A program made the translations under genes and the position numbers. This document shows positions 19,027-29,237 of a DNA stretch of 64,000 nucleotides, in pieces. Numbering within the stretch: position 1 is the first letter of the stretch; each line of letters starts with the position of its first letter. Origin of the DNA: Clostridium sp. K13. GTDB taxonomy: Bacteria > Bacillota > Clostridia > Clostridiales > Clostridiaceae. The notes beneath the pieces are model-generated. The model was not told where the DNA came from. It made no database searches and worked only from the letters and a program-made list of their open reading frames with translations. The DNA lies in the NCBI RefSeq assembly GCF_019734195.1, contig NZ_JAASHM010000017.1, positions 1 through 64,000 of the forward strand, in the 5' to 3' direction.

Positions 19027-20181
19027 TTGTTTAAAAAGTTTATTACTGTTTCTTTAGCTACAGCATTATTAACGTCTTCATTAAGCTTTATTTCTGTATA
19101 TGCTGCTACGCCACAAGATACAATAAATGAAAACTTGCAAAAATATCAAACACTTGATAATCAAATTTTAGAATTAAATTCAAAAATTCAAGCATTAGAT
19201 GTAGAAATAGATCAAACTACAATTAAGTTAAATGAAAACAATACAGCTATTGCTGATATTGAAGATCAGATAAAAACAAACGAAGCTAAATTAGAACAAA
19301 CTAAAGAAGATATTGAAAATTCTCAAGTTGTTTTAGATAACAGAGTTAGAACTATGTATAAAACAAATATGACTTCAAACATTTTAGTTAGTATTATTAC
19401 TTCTAAAAGTGTATCTGAATTATTTTCAAAGGTACAAGCTATCTCGAAAATAATTTCTACTGATAAAGAAGTATTAGCTACTATTAATGAAAAAAAATCT
19501 GAGTTAGATTCAACTATTGAGTCATTAAATAATAAAAATTCAGAACTTGTTGTTTTAAAGAAAACAATTGAAGAAGATTTAAAAACTGTTGAAAGTAAAA
19601 AAGCTGAACAAGAGCAATATGTAGAACAATTAAATTCTGAAAAAGAATCTGTTTTTTCAGTTATAGAAGAAAATGAAAAGCTATTAATATCAAAACCTCT
19701 ATCTATAGCTAACTCTTCATCAGCTTCTGCATCAGAATTACAAAATGCTATTGATACATTAAATTCTTATATTCCATTACTAAATAGTTCAACAACTATT
19801 AATATGGCTAAAAACGGAATTAGTAATGCTAAAGCAAGAATAGATGAACTTAATACACCTACAGTGCCTACAACTGGAACTGAAGTTGGGACTGCAATCA
19901 AAACATTAACTATGGAATCAACTGCTTATTATGGACATGCTACTACAGCTTCTGGGCTAAAGCCTGTTAGAAATCCTGATGGTATTAGTACTGTTGCTGT
20001 GGATCCTAATGTAATTCCATTAGGTTCTAAAGTTTATGTATCTGGATATGGTGTAGCTATTGCTGCCGATACTGGTGGAGCAATTAAAGGAAATATTATT
20101 GATGTATATCTTAATAGTTATGAAGAATGTATGTCATGGGGAAGAAGACAAGTTACTGTACAAATTTTAGAATATCCATGA
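19027..20181 (+). CDS. Secreted coiled-coil protein with 3D domain (cell-wall hydrolase-like)
   Basis: 384 residues. A signal peptide (about 1-26, ending SVYA) is followed by a long coiled coil (about 30-225; N-terminal CwlO/PcsB-like) and a Ser-rich region, then a 3D domain (TMESTAYYG...AVDPNVIPLGSKVYV...AADTGGAIKGNIIDVYL). The three aspartates and the double-psi barrel pattern match MltA/Rpf-like peptidoglycan lytic enzymes. A Shine-Dalgarno AGGAGG (19013-19018) sits 8 nt before TTG at 19027; the in-frame GTG at 19018 overlaps that site, so the TTG is the likelier start. Single gene. Confidence 0.85.
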   Translation: MFKKFITVSLATALLTSSLSFISVYAATPQDTINENLQKYQTLDNQILELNSKIQALDVEIDQTTIKLNENNTAIADIEDQIKTNEAKLEQTKEDIENSQVVLDNRVRTMYKTNMTSNILVSIITSKSVSELFSKVQAISKIISTDKEVLATINEKKSELDSTIESLNNKNSELVVLKKTIEEDLKTVESKKAEQEQYVEQLNSEKESVFSVIEENEKLLISKPLSIANSSSASASELQNAIDTLNSYIPLLNSSTTINMAKNGISNAKARIDELNTPTVPTTGTEVGTAIKTLTMESTAYYGHATTASGLKPVRNPDGISTVAVDPNVIPLGSKVYVSGYGVAIAADTGGAIKGNIIDVYLNSYEECMSWGRRQVTVQILEYP

Positions 20182-20191
20182 TAATCAGCTA

Positions 20192-20229
20192 TGGCAAGCT
20201 TTTAGGATAAAACTCCTAAAAGCTTGCCA
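20192..20229. terminator. Bidirectional terminator, 16-bp stem
   Basis: A perfect 16-bp stem (20192-20207 with 20214-20229) and a 6-nt loop between the convergent 3D-domain and LUD genes. Confidence 0.85.
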
Positions 20230-20246
20230 CTTTATTTTAACAGTAA

Positions 20247-20885
20247 TTAATATCCATACTCTTCATTAAGTAATAATACAAATATTCTATTAGGAACTGG
20301 CTTCCTTATTACTGTATACTCACGACAAATCCTTTCTGGACTATTACAATTCATACATTTTCCTGTAACTGTACATGGAGTTTTTCTATTTAACCTTTTT
20401 GCATTTGCTGGTGCTGCTAAATTTTCAACCCTATAAATTGCTTCATTTATATCTTTTACAATTTTATTTACTCCAGCAATAACTATTACCTTATCTGGAC
20501 CATAAAGCATCGCTGCAACCCTATTTCCATTACCATCAACATTATATAACTCTCCCTCTTCTGTTATTGCATTAGTACTCGTAAAATAAGCATCACAAAA
20601 GAAAGATTTCCTATATATTTCCTTTATTTCATCAGCAGTTAATCCTTCTTTATATCTATCTAGTAGTTCATATCTTCCACTTCTTAAATGTTCCATTATT
20701 TTAGTTTCAAATAGTGTCATTGATCCACCCAAACTAACTTTACTACCTTCATTAACTAATTCTTGTATTTTATGAATAAGCTCATTTTCTGTATTAATTA
20801 AATAACCCTCCATATTATTTTTTCTTAAGGCTTCTAAAGTCCTATTTATTTTAATTTCATTAACCCACTTCAAATTATTATCCAT
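20247..20885 (-). CDS. LUD-domain protein (LutC/DUF162-like)
   Basis: 212 residues. The fold is that of LUD proteins: KVSLGGSMTLFETKIMEHL, DAYFTSTNAITEEGELYNVDGNGNRVAAMLYGPDKVIVIAGVNKIVKD and VENLAAPANAKRL. The family includes LutC of lactate utilisation; small stand-alone clostridial forms have no assigned reaction. The C-terminus carries four cysteines (CTVTGKCMNCNSPERIC) that could bind metal or an Fe-S cluster. GGAGG lies 12 nt before the ATG, slightly long. No lutA/lutB genes are adjacent. Confidence 0.85.
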   Translation of the reverse strand: MDNNLKWVNEIKINRTLEALRKNNMEGYLINTENELIHKIQELVNEGSKVSLGGSMTLFETKIMEHLRSGRYELLDRYKEGLTADEIKEIYRKSFFCDAYFTSTNAITEEGELYNVDGNGNRVAAMLYGPDKVIVIAGVNKIVKDINEAIYRVENLAAPANAKRLNRKTPCTVTGKCMNCNSPERICREYTVIRKPVPNRIFVLLLNEEYGY

Positions 20886-21020
20886 TTAAATCTAATCCCT
20901 CCAATTTATTTATATTAAAATTTTAATCCAATATTTATTATAATCCAATAATATAATTTATTTTTTTATTATTTATGTTATTATATTTATAAAACTCTAA
21001 TTCTAGAAAGGATTAATATT

Positions 21021-21587
21021 ATGAATTGGATTGAAAATATAAAAAATTATGAACCTTATAATGAACAAGAACTTAAAGATAAAGATTTAATACTAAAATT
21101 TATTAATTTACACAATGATGTTTTAACACGTAAAAATACTATTGCCCATATGACTAGTTCAGGGTATATAGTTAATAAATCAAGAACTAAAGTCTTAATG
21201 ATTTATCACAATATTTACAAAAGCTGGGCATGGACTGGTGGGCATGCTGATGGTGATTCAGATTTATTACATGTTGCCATTAAAGAAGCTAAAGAAGAAA
21301 CAGGATTAAAAAATGTAACTCCTGTAATTAATGATATTCTTGGACTAGATGTTCTAACTGTAAATGGTCATATTAAGAAAGGTGAATATATTTCATCACA
21401 CTTACATTTATCTGTAGCTTATCTTTTAGAAGCCTCTGAAGAGGATGAACTTATAATTAATGAGGAAGAAACTAGTGGTGTTAAATGGCTTCCAATTGAT
21501 GAATTACATATTCATTGCAACGAACCATACATAATAGATACTGTTTACTCTAAATTTAATAAAAAAATTAAGGAGCTGAATTTATAA
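21021..21587 (+). CDS. NUDIX hydrolase
   Basis: 188 residues. The NUDIX box is [23 protein letters not shown]; the catalytic KEAKEETG core is intact, although the first Glu of the classical box is replaced by Ser/Asp, as in some related clostridial proteins. Such enzymes cleave nucleoside diphosphates linked to another moiety; substrate unknown. AAAGGA lies 8 nt before the ATG. It is convergent with the second PFOR, sharing a terminator. Confidence 0.88.
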   Translation: MNWIENIKNYEPYNEQELKDKDLILKFINLHNDVLTRKNTIAHMTSSGYIVNKSRTKVLMIYHNIYKSWAWTGGHADGDSDLLHVAIKEAKEETGLKNVTPVINDILGLDVLTVNGHIKKGEYISSHLHLSVAYLLEASEEDELIINEEETSGVKWLPIDELHIHCNEPYIIDTVYSKFNKKIKELNL

Positions 21588-21599
21588 ATTCAGCTCCTT
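21570..21599. terminator. Bidirectional terminator, 30-base perfect palindrome
   Basis: AAGGAGCTGAATTTA at 21570-21584 is the exact reverse complement of 21585-21599. It spans the stop codon region of the NUDIX gene and serves the convergent PFOR gene too. Confidence 0.82.
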
Positions 21600-21603
21600 A
21601 TTA

Positions 21604-24600
21604 TTAATCTTGTGCTAATTTTTTATAGTTTTCTAATCTTTCTTTAGCATCTTTTTCTGTCTTATCAAATAATTCTTCAGCTAGTTCTGGGAAAACTTTA
21701 GCTAATGCTGCATATCTTACTTCGCCCATTAAGAAATCCTTGAAATCTGCCTTTGGTTCTTTTGAGTCTAATGTAAATGGATTCTTTTCTCCCTTTAGTG
21801 AAGGATTATATCTATAAAGATTCCAATATCCACAATCTACAGCCTTCTTTTGCTCATCTGGAGTATTGCTCATACCGGATTTTATTCCATGACTTATACA
21901 TGGTGCATATGCAATAATTAATGATGGACCATTATATTTTTCTGCTTCAGTTATAGCTTTAATTGTTTGATTCTTATCTGCACCTAATGATACTTGTGCT
22001 ACATAAACATATCCATAACTCATAGCCATCATTCCTAAGTCTTTCTTCTTAGTTCTCTTTCCTGAAGCTGCAAATTTAGCTATTGCTGCTGTAGGTGTAG
22101 ATTTTGATGCTTGACCTCCAGTATTTGAATAAATTTCTGTATCAAATACAAGGACATTAACATCTTCATTACTTGCAAGCACATGATCTAATCCACCATA
22201 ACCAATATCATATGCCCATCCATCTCCACCAAATATCCATTGTGACCTCTTAATGAAGAATTCTTTATCCTTTAATATTTCCTTTGCAACCTCTTCATTA
22301 CAACCTTGTAAGGCAGATTCTAACTTTTCTGCTCTTTCCCTTGATCCTTCGCCTTCATCTTTGTTATTTAACCATTCTTCCATGGCTTCTTTTGCACTAC
22401 TACATAAACCTTCATTTAATGCTTTTTGAATATTTGAAGCAATTCTTTCTCTTATAGTTTTAACTCCCATAAACATTCCAAGTCCATATTCTGCATTATC
22501 TTCAAATAAAGAGTTAGCCCATGCTGGTCCATAGCCTTCTTGATTTTTTGTATAAGCTGTTGCTGCTCCTGATGATGCCCAAATTGAAGAACATCCTGTA
22601 GCATTTGCTATTACCATTCTATCACCAAATAATTGAGTTACTAATTTTGCATATGGAGTTTCTCCACAACCTGCACATGCTCCTGAGAACTCTAATAATG
22701 GTTGTTCAAATTGACTTCCTTTAACTGTGTTCTTATTCATAGGATTTTTCTTATTCTTTATATCTTCTACTGCAAAATCCCAAGCTTCTATTTGATCATG
22801 TTGTGAATCAAATGGTTTCATAACAAGTGCTTTTCCTGGCGCTGGACATACTTCTGCACAATTAGAACATCCAGTACAGTCAAGTGGTGTAACTCCTATA
22901 GTATAGAAATAAGAAACATCTCCTTTAACACCTTTTGCTTGAAGTTTTTTAAAGCTTGAAGGCGCAGTTTTAACTTCTTCTTCTGTTGATAAGAAAGGTC
23001 TAATACATGCATGTGGACATACATATGAACATTGATTACATTGAATACAATTTTCAGGAATCCACTCTGGAACATTAACGGCTATTCCTCTCTTTTCATA
23101 TTTAGTAGTTCCATGCATAAATGTACCATCTTCTATATTATTATTTACAAAAGCTGATACAGGTAAGTTATTTCCTTCAAGCTTATTAATAGGAATACAA
23201 ATATTTCTTACAAAATCAGGAACACTCATTTCCTCTTGAAGTTTATCATCACTTGCAGACTTCCATGAATCTGGAACATCTATTTTTACTACTGATTCTA
23301 ATCCTTTATCTATAGCAGCATAATTCATATTTATAACTTTTTCACCTTTTTTACCATATGAAGTAACTACTGCTTCTTTTAGATACTTAATAGCTTCATC
23401 AACAGGAATAATATTAGCAAGTTTAAAAAAGGCTGCTTGCATTATCATATTAATTCTTCCGCCTAAACCTATTTCTTGAGCTATTTTAACAGCATTTATT
23501 GTATAGAAGTTTATATTATTTTCAGCAATATATTTTTTTATTTTTCCTGGTAATTTTTCATCTAGTTCTTCTTTATCCCATATAGTATTTAATACAAATA
23601 CACCATTTTTTCTTAAACCTTCTAATACATTATATGAATATACATATGATTGATTATGACAAGCAACAAAATCAGCCTTATCTATTTCATAATGTGATTT
23701 TATTGGATTTTTACCAAACCTTAAGTGAGAAATAGTTATTCCTCCTGATTTTCTTGAATCATAAGCAAAATATCCTTGTGCATACATATTAGTATGATCA
23801 CCAATTATTTTAATTGCACTCTTATTAGCACCTACTGTACCATCTGATCCAAGGCCCCAGAATTTGCATGCTGTTGTACCTTCTACAGCTACATCTATCT
23901 CATTATTAGGATCTAATGATAAATTAGTTACATCATCTACAATACCTATAGTAAATCTATTTCTTGGATTTTCGCTTGCTAAATTACTATAAACAGCTGC
24001 AATATCAGCTGGATATGGATCCTTTGATCCTAAACCGAATCTTCCTCCTACTACCTTTGGTGGATTTTCCATATCATTTACAGCTCTTAATATATCTAAA
24101 TATAAAGGTTCACCTATTGATCCGGGTTCCTTTGTTCTATCTAATACTGCAATTTTTTTAACAGTGCTTGGAATACAATTTAATAATCTTTCAATACTAA
24201 AAGGTCTATATAATCTTACTTTGATTAAACCAACCTTTTCTCCTTTATTTCTTAAATAATCTATTGTTTCTTCAACTACATCACTTACAGATCCCATTGA
24301 AATAATTATTCTATCCGCATCTGGTGCTCCATAATAATCAAAGCAATGATATTCTCTTCCTGTTAATTCAGTAATCTTACTCATATACTCTTCAACTATT
24401 GCTGGTATATCATCATAATATTTATTTAATGATTCACATAATTGGAAATATACATCTGGATTTTGTGCAGTTCCTCTAGTTACTGGATGACTTGGATTTA
24501 ATGCATTTTTTCTAAAATTATCTAAAGCTTCATAATCTAAAAGCTTTGCTAATTCATCATATTCTAAAACTTCTACTTTTTGTATTTCATGAGAAACTCT

Positions 24601-25119
24601 AAAACCATCAAAGAAGTTTACAAATGGCATTCTTCCTTTAAGTGCAGCTAAATGTGCTACTGGAGATAAATCCATTACCTCTTGTACTGACCCCTCTGCT
24701 AGCATTGCACAACCTGTTGCTCTTGCTGCCATAACATCTTGATGATCACCAAATATACTTAATGATGAAGTTGCTAATGCTCTTGCAGCAACATGTAAAA
24801 CACCTGGTAATCTTTCACCTACCATCTTATACATATTAGGTATCATAAGTAATAAGCCTTGTGATGCTGTATATGAAGTTCCTAATGCTCCACTTTGAAG
24901 TATCCCATGAAGTGCACCTGCTGCCCCTGCTTCTGATTGCATTTCTACAACCTTTACTGGCTCTCCAAATATATTTTTCTTTCCTTGAGCTACCCATTCA
25001 TCAATATGCTCAGCCATAGGAGATGAAGGTGTTATTGGATAGATTGAACTTACTTCTGTAAATGCGTATGAAACATAAGCAGCCGCTGTATTACCATCCA
25101 TTGTCTTCATTTTTCTCAT
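21604..25119 (-). CDS. nifJ: Pyruvate:ferredoxin oxidoreductase, second copy
   Basis: 1171 residues, the same architecture as the gene at 5362-8901: YPITPSSPMAEH, CIQCNQCSYVCPHAC, CTGCSNCAEVC, CAGCGE and C-terminal GDGWAYDIGYGG with NTGGQASKSTP. All catalytic and cluster motifs are intact, so it should be active. Codon use is plainer (A/T-ending), suggesting weaker or conditional expression than the first copy. It might prefer another 2-oxoacid or another electron acceptor, but nothing in the sequence proves that. It is 12 kb from its paralogue with no flanking repeats, so it is not a recent tandem duplication. Confidence 0.95.
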   Translation of the reverse strand: MRKMKTMDGNTAAAYVSYAFTEVSSIYPITPSSPMAEHIDEWVAQGKKNIFGEPVKVVEMQSEAGAAGALHGILQSGALGTSYTASQGLLLMIPNMYKMVGERLPGVLHVAARALATSSLSIFGDHQDVMAARATGCAMLAEGSVQEVMDLSPVAHLAALKGRMPFVNFFDGFRVSHEIQKVEVLEYDELAKLLDYEALDNFRKNALNPSHPVTRGTAQNPDVYFQLCESLNKYYDDIPAIVEEYMSKITELTGREYHCFDYYGAPDADRIIISMGSVSDVVEETIDYLRNKGEKVGLIKVRLYRPFSIERLLNCIPSTVKKIAVLDRTKEPGSIGEPLYLDILRAVNDMENPPKVVGGRFGLGSKDPYPADIAAVYSNLASENPRNRFTIGIVDDVTNLSLDPNNEIDVAVEGTTACKFWGLGSDGTVGANKSAIKIIGDHTNMYAQGYFAYDSRKSGGITISHLRFGKNPIKSHYEIDKADFVACHNQSYVYSYNVLEGLRKNGVFVLNTIWDKEELDEKLPGKIKKYIAENNINFYTINAVKIAQEIGLGGRINMIMQAAFFKLANIIPVDEAIKYLKEAVVTSYGKKGEKVINMNYAAIDKGLESVVKIDVPDSWKSASDDKLQEEMSVPDFVRNICIPINKLEGNNLPVSAFVNNNIEDGTFMHGTTKYEKRGIAVNVPEWIPENCIQCNQCSYVCPHACIRPFLSTEEEVKTAPSSFKKLQAKGVKGDVSYFYTIGVTPLDCTGCSNCAEVCPAPGKALVMKPFDSQHDQIEAWDFAVEDIKNKKNPMNKNTVKGSQFEQPLLEFSGACAGCGETPYAKLVTQLFGDRMVIANATGCSSIWASSGAATAYTKNQEGYGPAWANSLFEDNAEYGLGMFMGVKTIRERIASNIQKALNEGLCSSAKEAMEEWLNNKDEGEGSRERAEKLESALQGCNEEVAKEILKDKEFFIKRSQWIFGGDGWAYDIGYGGLDHVLASNEDVNVLVFDTEIYSNTGGQASKSTPTAAIAKFAASGKRTKKKDLGMMAMSYGYVYVAQVSLGADKNQTIKAITEAEKYNGPSLIIAYAPCISHGIKSGMSNTPDEQKKAVDCGYWNLYRYNPSLKGEKNPFTLDSKEPKADFKDFLMGEVRYAALAKVFPELAEELFDKTEKDAKERLENYKKLAQD

Positions 25120-25271
25120 AGTTTTTACCTCTCTTTCATTAATTTTTCAAATTATATTATGTTTTAAGCTTTTACCAAATAAATTTTTACTCTTTAATAG
25201 TATTTAAAAAATAAAAAATAATATGTATTTACCTTACAGACTTTTTACTTTCCTTTTCTTGTATTTTAACA

Positions 25272-25300
25272 TTGACTATATAATTTTAAAGTATTATACT
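25272..25300 (+). promoter_or_regulatory. Sigma-A promoter of the initiator tRNA
   Basis: TTGACT (25272-25277), a 17-nt spacer and TATACT (25295-25300). The predicted start is about 17 nt before the tRNA. Confidence 0.8.
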
Positions 25301-25323
25301 AATAATATAAATTAATATAATAT

Positions 25324-25399
25324 CGCGGGGTGGAGCAGTTGGCAGCTCGTTGGGCTCATAACCCAAAGGTCGTAGGTTCAAATCCTATCCCCGCAACCA
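25324..25399 (+). tRNA. Initiator tRNA-fMet (CAT)
   Basis: 76 nt including an encoded CCA. Anticodon CAT at 25357-25359. Initiator hallmarks are visible: an unpaired C1-A72 at the acceptor end (CGCGGGG with CCCCGCA) and three consecutive G-C pairs at the foot of the anticodon stem (GGG-CTCATAA-CCC). The T arm GTAGG-TTCAAAT-CCTAT closes with one G-U pair. It stands alone with its own promoter and terminator, away from rRNA. Confidence 0.97.
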
Positions 25400-25430
25400 A
25401 AAAAAGAATATCTTTATGATATTCTTTTTT
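25400..25430 (+). terminator. Terminator of the tRNA
   Basis: AAAAAGAATATC (25401-25412) pairs with GATATTCTTTTT; loop TTTAT, then a T-run. Confidence 0.88.
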
Positions 25431-25493
25431 ATTTATATTTTACTTACTTTTAATAACTTAAATAACAATTGTTTTTACTAAAATATATAATAA

Positions 25494-25533
25494 AAAAAGA
25501 TATAGGAAGTTCTTCTAATAACCATCCTATATC
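25494..25533 (-). terminator. Terminator of the nicotinamidase-like gene
   Basis: GATATAGGA (25499-25507) pairs with TCCTATATC (25525-25533); on the minus strand TTTTTTTA follows. Confidence 0.82.
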
Positions 25534-25564
25534 TATACTGCTCTATCTTATTAAATAAATCTTT

Positions 25565-26110
25565 TTAATTTCTATTTATCACTTTAACCTGTAATGATTC
25601 AATTACATCTAAAGCTTTTTCATGTAAATCATTATCAAAGCTTGCACATAGTGATGCATCTACTATAATATCAGCATTTATATATTGTGATTGTAATGTT
25701 ACTACATTGCTTATTACACATATGTTAGTTACAACCCCTACTATTTCAATACAATCTATATTGTCTCCTATTCTTTCAACTAATTTAATCATCATTTCTG
25801 GCGAAATTCCAAAAGAATATTTATTTATATGAATAGTATTTGAATTTTCTTTAAATTCACTAAGCTTTCCATATAACTCATGCCCTTTAGTATTTATTAT
25901 ACAGTGGGGTACTGGTAAACTTTTTCCCTCTCTTGTATTTAAATATTCTTCTGAGTGAGTATCATATGTAAAAACTACATTATGTCCTTCATTTAAATAA
26001 CTTTTAACTTTATTATATATATTATTCTCTAAGTTTTCAGCCTTTACAAAACCTAAAGCTCCATTAACAAAATCATTTTGATAATCAATTACTACTAATA
26101 ATTTTTTCAT
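25565..26110 (-). CDS. Isochorismatase-family hydrolase, nicotinamidase-like
   Basis: 181 residues. DYQNDFVNGALG (Asp9) and VGVVTNICV (the nucleophilic cysteine) frame the cysteine-hydrolase active site; PVPHCIINTKGHEL and INKYSFG carry the other conserved loops. Nicotinamidases convert nicotinamide to nicotinate for NAD salvage; isochorismatase is less likely in this context. The ATG at 26110 has GGAGG 7 nt upstream; a longer reading from 26137 lacks one. Monocistronic. Confidence 0.85.
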   Translation of the reverse strand: MKKLLVVIDYQNDFVNGALGFVKAENLENNIYNKVKSYLNEGHNVVFTYDTHSEEYLNTREGKSLPVPHCIINTKGHELYGKLSEFKENSNTIHINKYSFGISPEMMIKLVERIGDNIDCIEIVGVVTNICVISNVVTLQSQYINADIIVDASLCASFDNDLHEKALDVIESLQVKVINRN

Positions 26111-26330
26111 AACCTTTCCTCCATTTAGCTTATACATATACTACTATATTTTACTCTATAACATTACTAATGTATATACACCTTTTCAGAAATTTATATA
26201 ACAGTTGTAATTTAGCATTGATTTTTGTTAAAATTTTATTTTATTTTACTATTTTTCCTTTAATAAATTATTATTCTTATATATAATAGAAAGGTGATTA
26301 AATTAATATAGTTACAATGGAGGTAATTTG

Positions 26331-27170
26331 ATGGAGTTTTTAGAAATTATTAAGGCCATAATTCTTGGTATCGTTGAAGGTGTTACAGAATGGCTTCCTA
26401 TCAGTAGTACTGGACATATGATTTTAGTTGATGAATTTTTAAAACTAAATGTTTCTAAAGAATTTATGGATATGTTCTTAGTAGTTATACAACTCGGTGC
26501 TATTTTTGCAGTTATTTTATTATATTGGAAAAAAATATTCCCATTTAAATATGATAATGGCGTTAAAATTGAAAAAGATACTTTAATAATGTGGGTTAAA
26601 ATTTTAATTGCATGCGTTCCTGCTGCTATCATTGGACTTTTATTTGATGATCAGCTTAATGCATTATTCTTCAATCCTACTACAGTTGCCGTAATGCTAA
26701 TACTGTTTGGTATTTTATTTATAGTTATAGAAAACTATAATAAAGGTAAAAAACCTAAGATTAATAGTTTAGCAGAAATAACTTATACAGTTGCAATTAT
26801 GATAGGACTTTTCCAACTTATAGCTGCAATTTTCCCTGGAACTTCTCGTTCAGGTGCTACTATTGTTGGAGCATTATTAATTGGTGTTTCTAGAACTGTG
26901 GCTGCAGAATTCACATTCTTCCTTGCAATTCCAGTTATGTTTGGAGCTAGTGCTTTAAAACTTGTTAAATTTGGACTTCAAACTGGGTTTGCCATGACTG
27001 GAAATGAATTAACAATATTATTAGTTGGAATGGTTGTAGCCTTTGTAGTATCAATAATTGCTATTAAATTCTTAATGTCTTACATAAAGAATAATGACTT
27101 TAAAGCTTTTGGATGGTATAGAATTATACTTGGTATAATTGTTCTTTTATATTTCTATGTTATTCGATAG
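26331..27170 (+). CDS. uppP: Undecaprenyl-diphosphatase (bacitracin resistance)
   Basis: Membrane phosphatase that recycles undecaprenyl diphosphate to the monophosphate carrier for cell-wall synthesis. 279 residues with about eight hydrophobic helices. Both signature regions are present: [13 protein letters not shown] (about 17-29) and [21 protein letters not shown] (about 170-190). The start is the ATG at 26331, 7 nt after GGAGG; an in-frame TTG directly before it is rejected. Downstream is a hairpin-rich spacer facing the convergent sensor kinase. Confidence 0.96.
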   Translation: MEFLEIIKAIILGIVEGVTEWLPISSTGHMILVDEFLKLNVSKEFMDMFLVVIQLGAIFAVILLYWKKIFPFKYDNGVKIEKDTLIMWVKILIACVPAAIIGLLFDDQLNALFFNPTTVAVMLILFGILFIVIENYNKGKKPKINSLAEITYTVAIMIGLFQLIAAIFPGTSRSGATIVGALLIGVSRTVAAEFTFFLAIPVMFGASALKLVKFGLQTGFAMTGNELTILLVGMVVAFVVSIIAIKFLMSYIKNNDFKAFGWYRIILGIIVLLYFYVIR

Positions 27171-27238
27171 TTTAATAAAAAGAAAATTATTAACAACTGA
27201 ATTACCAAGCAATTTAGTAAGTGAATAGAGAAAAAGTA

Positions 27239-27336
27239 AGAGTGAAAAGTTAAGGAATAATTCAGCTAAGCTGAATTAAGAAAACATATATTTCAAAAAA
27301 ACTGCCATAGTAGTTTCAACCTTAACTCTTCACTCT
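27239..27336. repeat. Nested inverted-repeat element between convergent genes
   Basis: Arms 27239-27255 (AGAGTGAAAAGTTAAGG) and 27320-27336 pair at 16 of 17 positions. Inside sit a TAATTCAGC/GCTGAATTA hairpin (27258-27278) and an AAACT/AGTTT pair. The 223-base gap 27171-27393 contains nothing else obvious. It could be a small non-autonomous palindromic repeat or a terminator cluster for both genes. Confidence 0.55.
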
Positions 27337-27393
27337 TCTCTCTTACCTTTAATAATAGAGTTTTAATATAATCCCTTTTTTCACACTATTTTA

Positions 27394-29091
27394 TCAATAC
27401 AATTCATATATATCCGAAAACTCTATATGTATTTTTTGTACTAATGGTTTATTATCTACGTCTATTATTTTATTATCAGTCTCTTCTTCAGTTTCTATTC
27501 TAACATTAGGTAATTTAACAACAAATTCACTACCTTTTTCAATACCTTTTTCTAAATAGACCTGTCCACCGTGCAATTCTACTAATGATTTAACTAAAGC
27601 TAATCCTATTCCGCTACCTTCTTTTTTTCTATTAAATGATTTATCCTCTTGTACAAAGCGTTTAAATATCTCTTCTTGTACTTCCTCTGATATTCCAACA
27701 CCATCGTCTTTAATTCGTATAGTGACATAATCATCATCTGCATCCATAAAAACAAATATATTACCATTATAATTAGTAAACTTAACAGCATTAGAAAGTA
27801 AATTTAGAATAACTCTTTCTATACTTTCAGGATCACATTTTATTTCTAGCTCCTCAATATATGTATCAAATAATACATTAATATTTTTAGATTCTACATA
27901 AGGAACAATTGATAATATTATATCCTCAACTAAGCTAACAATTTCATAGTTAACAAAAGTAAGACTCATATATCCAGAATCTATTTTAGTCATATCTACC
28001 AAATTATTAACTAATCTTAATAATCTATAACAATTTTGTTTTATAGTATTGTCATATTTATTATAAGCATCCCATAATGCCCTATCCCCTTCTTTTTTAT
28101 TAATATCTAATAACTGAACACATGAATAAATTATATTTATAGGTGTTTTTATTTCATGTGATAAATTTGCAAAAAACTGTCCTTTTGCCTTTTCAACTTC
28201 TTTTATTTCTTTATATTTTATTTTTAACTTTTTAAAGTCATTTACTTGACTATTTAGTCTAATACTTTCCTCTATACGTCTAACAACTTCAATATATAAA
28301 CCAATAAGTAATATAAGATAAGCAATAAATGTTAATACTTTATTATACTCAATAACTTTACTACTACAATCATTGAATAATCTAAAATAAAATACTCTTC
28401 TAATTGTAAATACACTAATAGTTGTTATAAAAATTGTATATATAAATTCTCTTTTTCTCATACAACGTATAGCTAATAATCCTAATAATATGGCATAATA
28501 AATTAATATATTTATTTGAAATATGTTCCATATAAATGTATTTCTTTCTCGAAAAAATATATTTAAATTTAATTTTACTTCTAAATACGTTCCTATAATA
28601 TTAATTATTAAAACTACTATTACAGATAACCTCTTTTTATCAATAATTTTTTTTACATATTTACTTTCATTAAAAATAGCAATAGTTAATAAAAATATTC
28701 TAAAAATAAAAGGAAATGTTATTAAACGCCCTGATAATCCTATACTTTGAACAATATAATTTAAATAAATATATTCAATAAAAATACTTATATATGATAA
28801 AGTTAAAATAAAGAATTCATTATTTCTATACATGTAGTAATATAATAAACAACATGGAATAGCTATTATACCTATTATTATATTAATTGAATTTAAATCC
28901 TTAAGTATCGGCAAGGATTTTATTTCATTAACATTAATTACTTTTATTAATATAAGACTACATATTAAAAACAATATAGTTGATATAAGCATATAAATAA
29001 TATATTTTTTACTTTGTTCTTCATATTTTCTTGTTTTTTCCATACTTCTATGTTTTACCCCATAATTATTTATTTTTCGATTACTAACCAT
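27394..29091 (-). CDS. Orphan membrane sensor histidine kinase
   Basis: About 565 residues. Roughly eight hydrophobic segments (residues 30-270) form an integral membrane sensor, then a short coiled coil, then HisKA with FFANLSHEIKTPIN (phospho-acceptor His) and the HATPase domain (NLLSNAVKFT; DDGVGIS; GSGIGLALVK). Residues beyond about 535 form an acidic tail. The fold resembles MASE-type kinases that act on spore-initiation or stress regulators. No response regulator is adjacent, so it is an orphan; a partner such as Spo0A is only a guess. The start is unsure: GTG-ATG at 29094/29091 has no clear ribosome site, and Met at 29043 is an alternative. Confidence 0.85.
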   Translation of the reverse strand: MVSNRKINNYGVKHRSMEKTRKYEEQSKKYIIYMLISTILFLICSLILIKVINVNEIKSLPILKDLNSINIIIGIIAIPCCLLYYYMYRNNEFFILTLSYISIFIEYIYLNYIVQSIGLSGRLITFPFIFRIFLLTIAIFNESKYVKKIIDKKRLSVIVVLIINIIGTYLEVKLNLNIFFRERNTFIWNIFQINILIYYAILLGLLAIRCMRKREFIYTIFITTISVFTIRRVFYFRLFNDCSSKVIEYNKVLTFIAYLILLIGLYIEVVRRIEESIRLNSQVNDFKKLKIKYKEIKEVEKAKGQFFANLSHEIKTPINIIYSCVQLLDINKKEGDRALWDAYNKYDNTIKQNCYRLLRLVNNLVDMTKIDSGYMSLTFVNYEIVSLVEDIILSIVPYVESKNINVLFDTYIEELEIKCDPESIERVILNLLSNAVKFTNYNGNIFVFMDADDDYVTIRIKDDGVGISEEVQEEIFKRFVQEDKSFNRKKEGSGIGLALVKSLVELHGGQVYLEKGIEKGSEFVVKLPNVRIETEEETDNKIIDVDNKPLVQKIHIEFSDIYELY

Positions 29092-29237
29092 CACAATATT
29101 ACCACAATTCTTATGATTTTATCTATAATTTTAAAAAATTAATTTTTTCATCATCATAAAATTACTTTTTGATTATATTAAGAAAATTTTACATTCATAT
29201 TGCATATAATAATTAAAGCAATAAGTTAAGTGATTTT

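Noticed and set aside
26312..26632. Minus-strand open frame inside uppP
   Set aside because: Antisense shadow of a gene with clear family motifs; no ribosome site.
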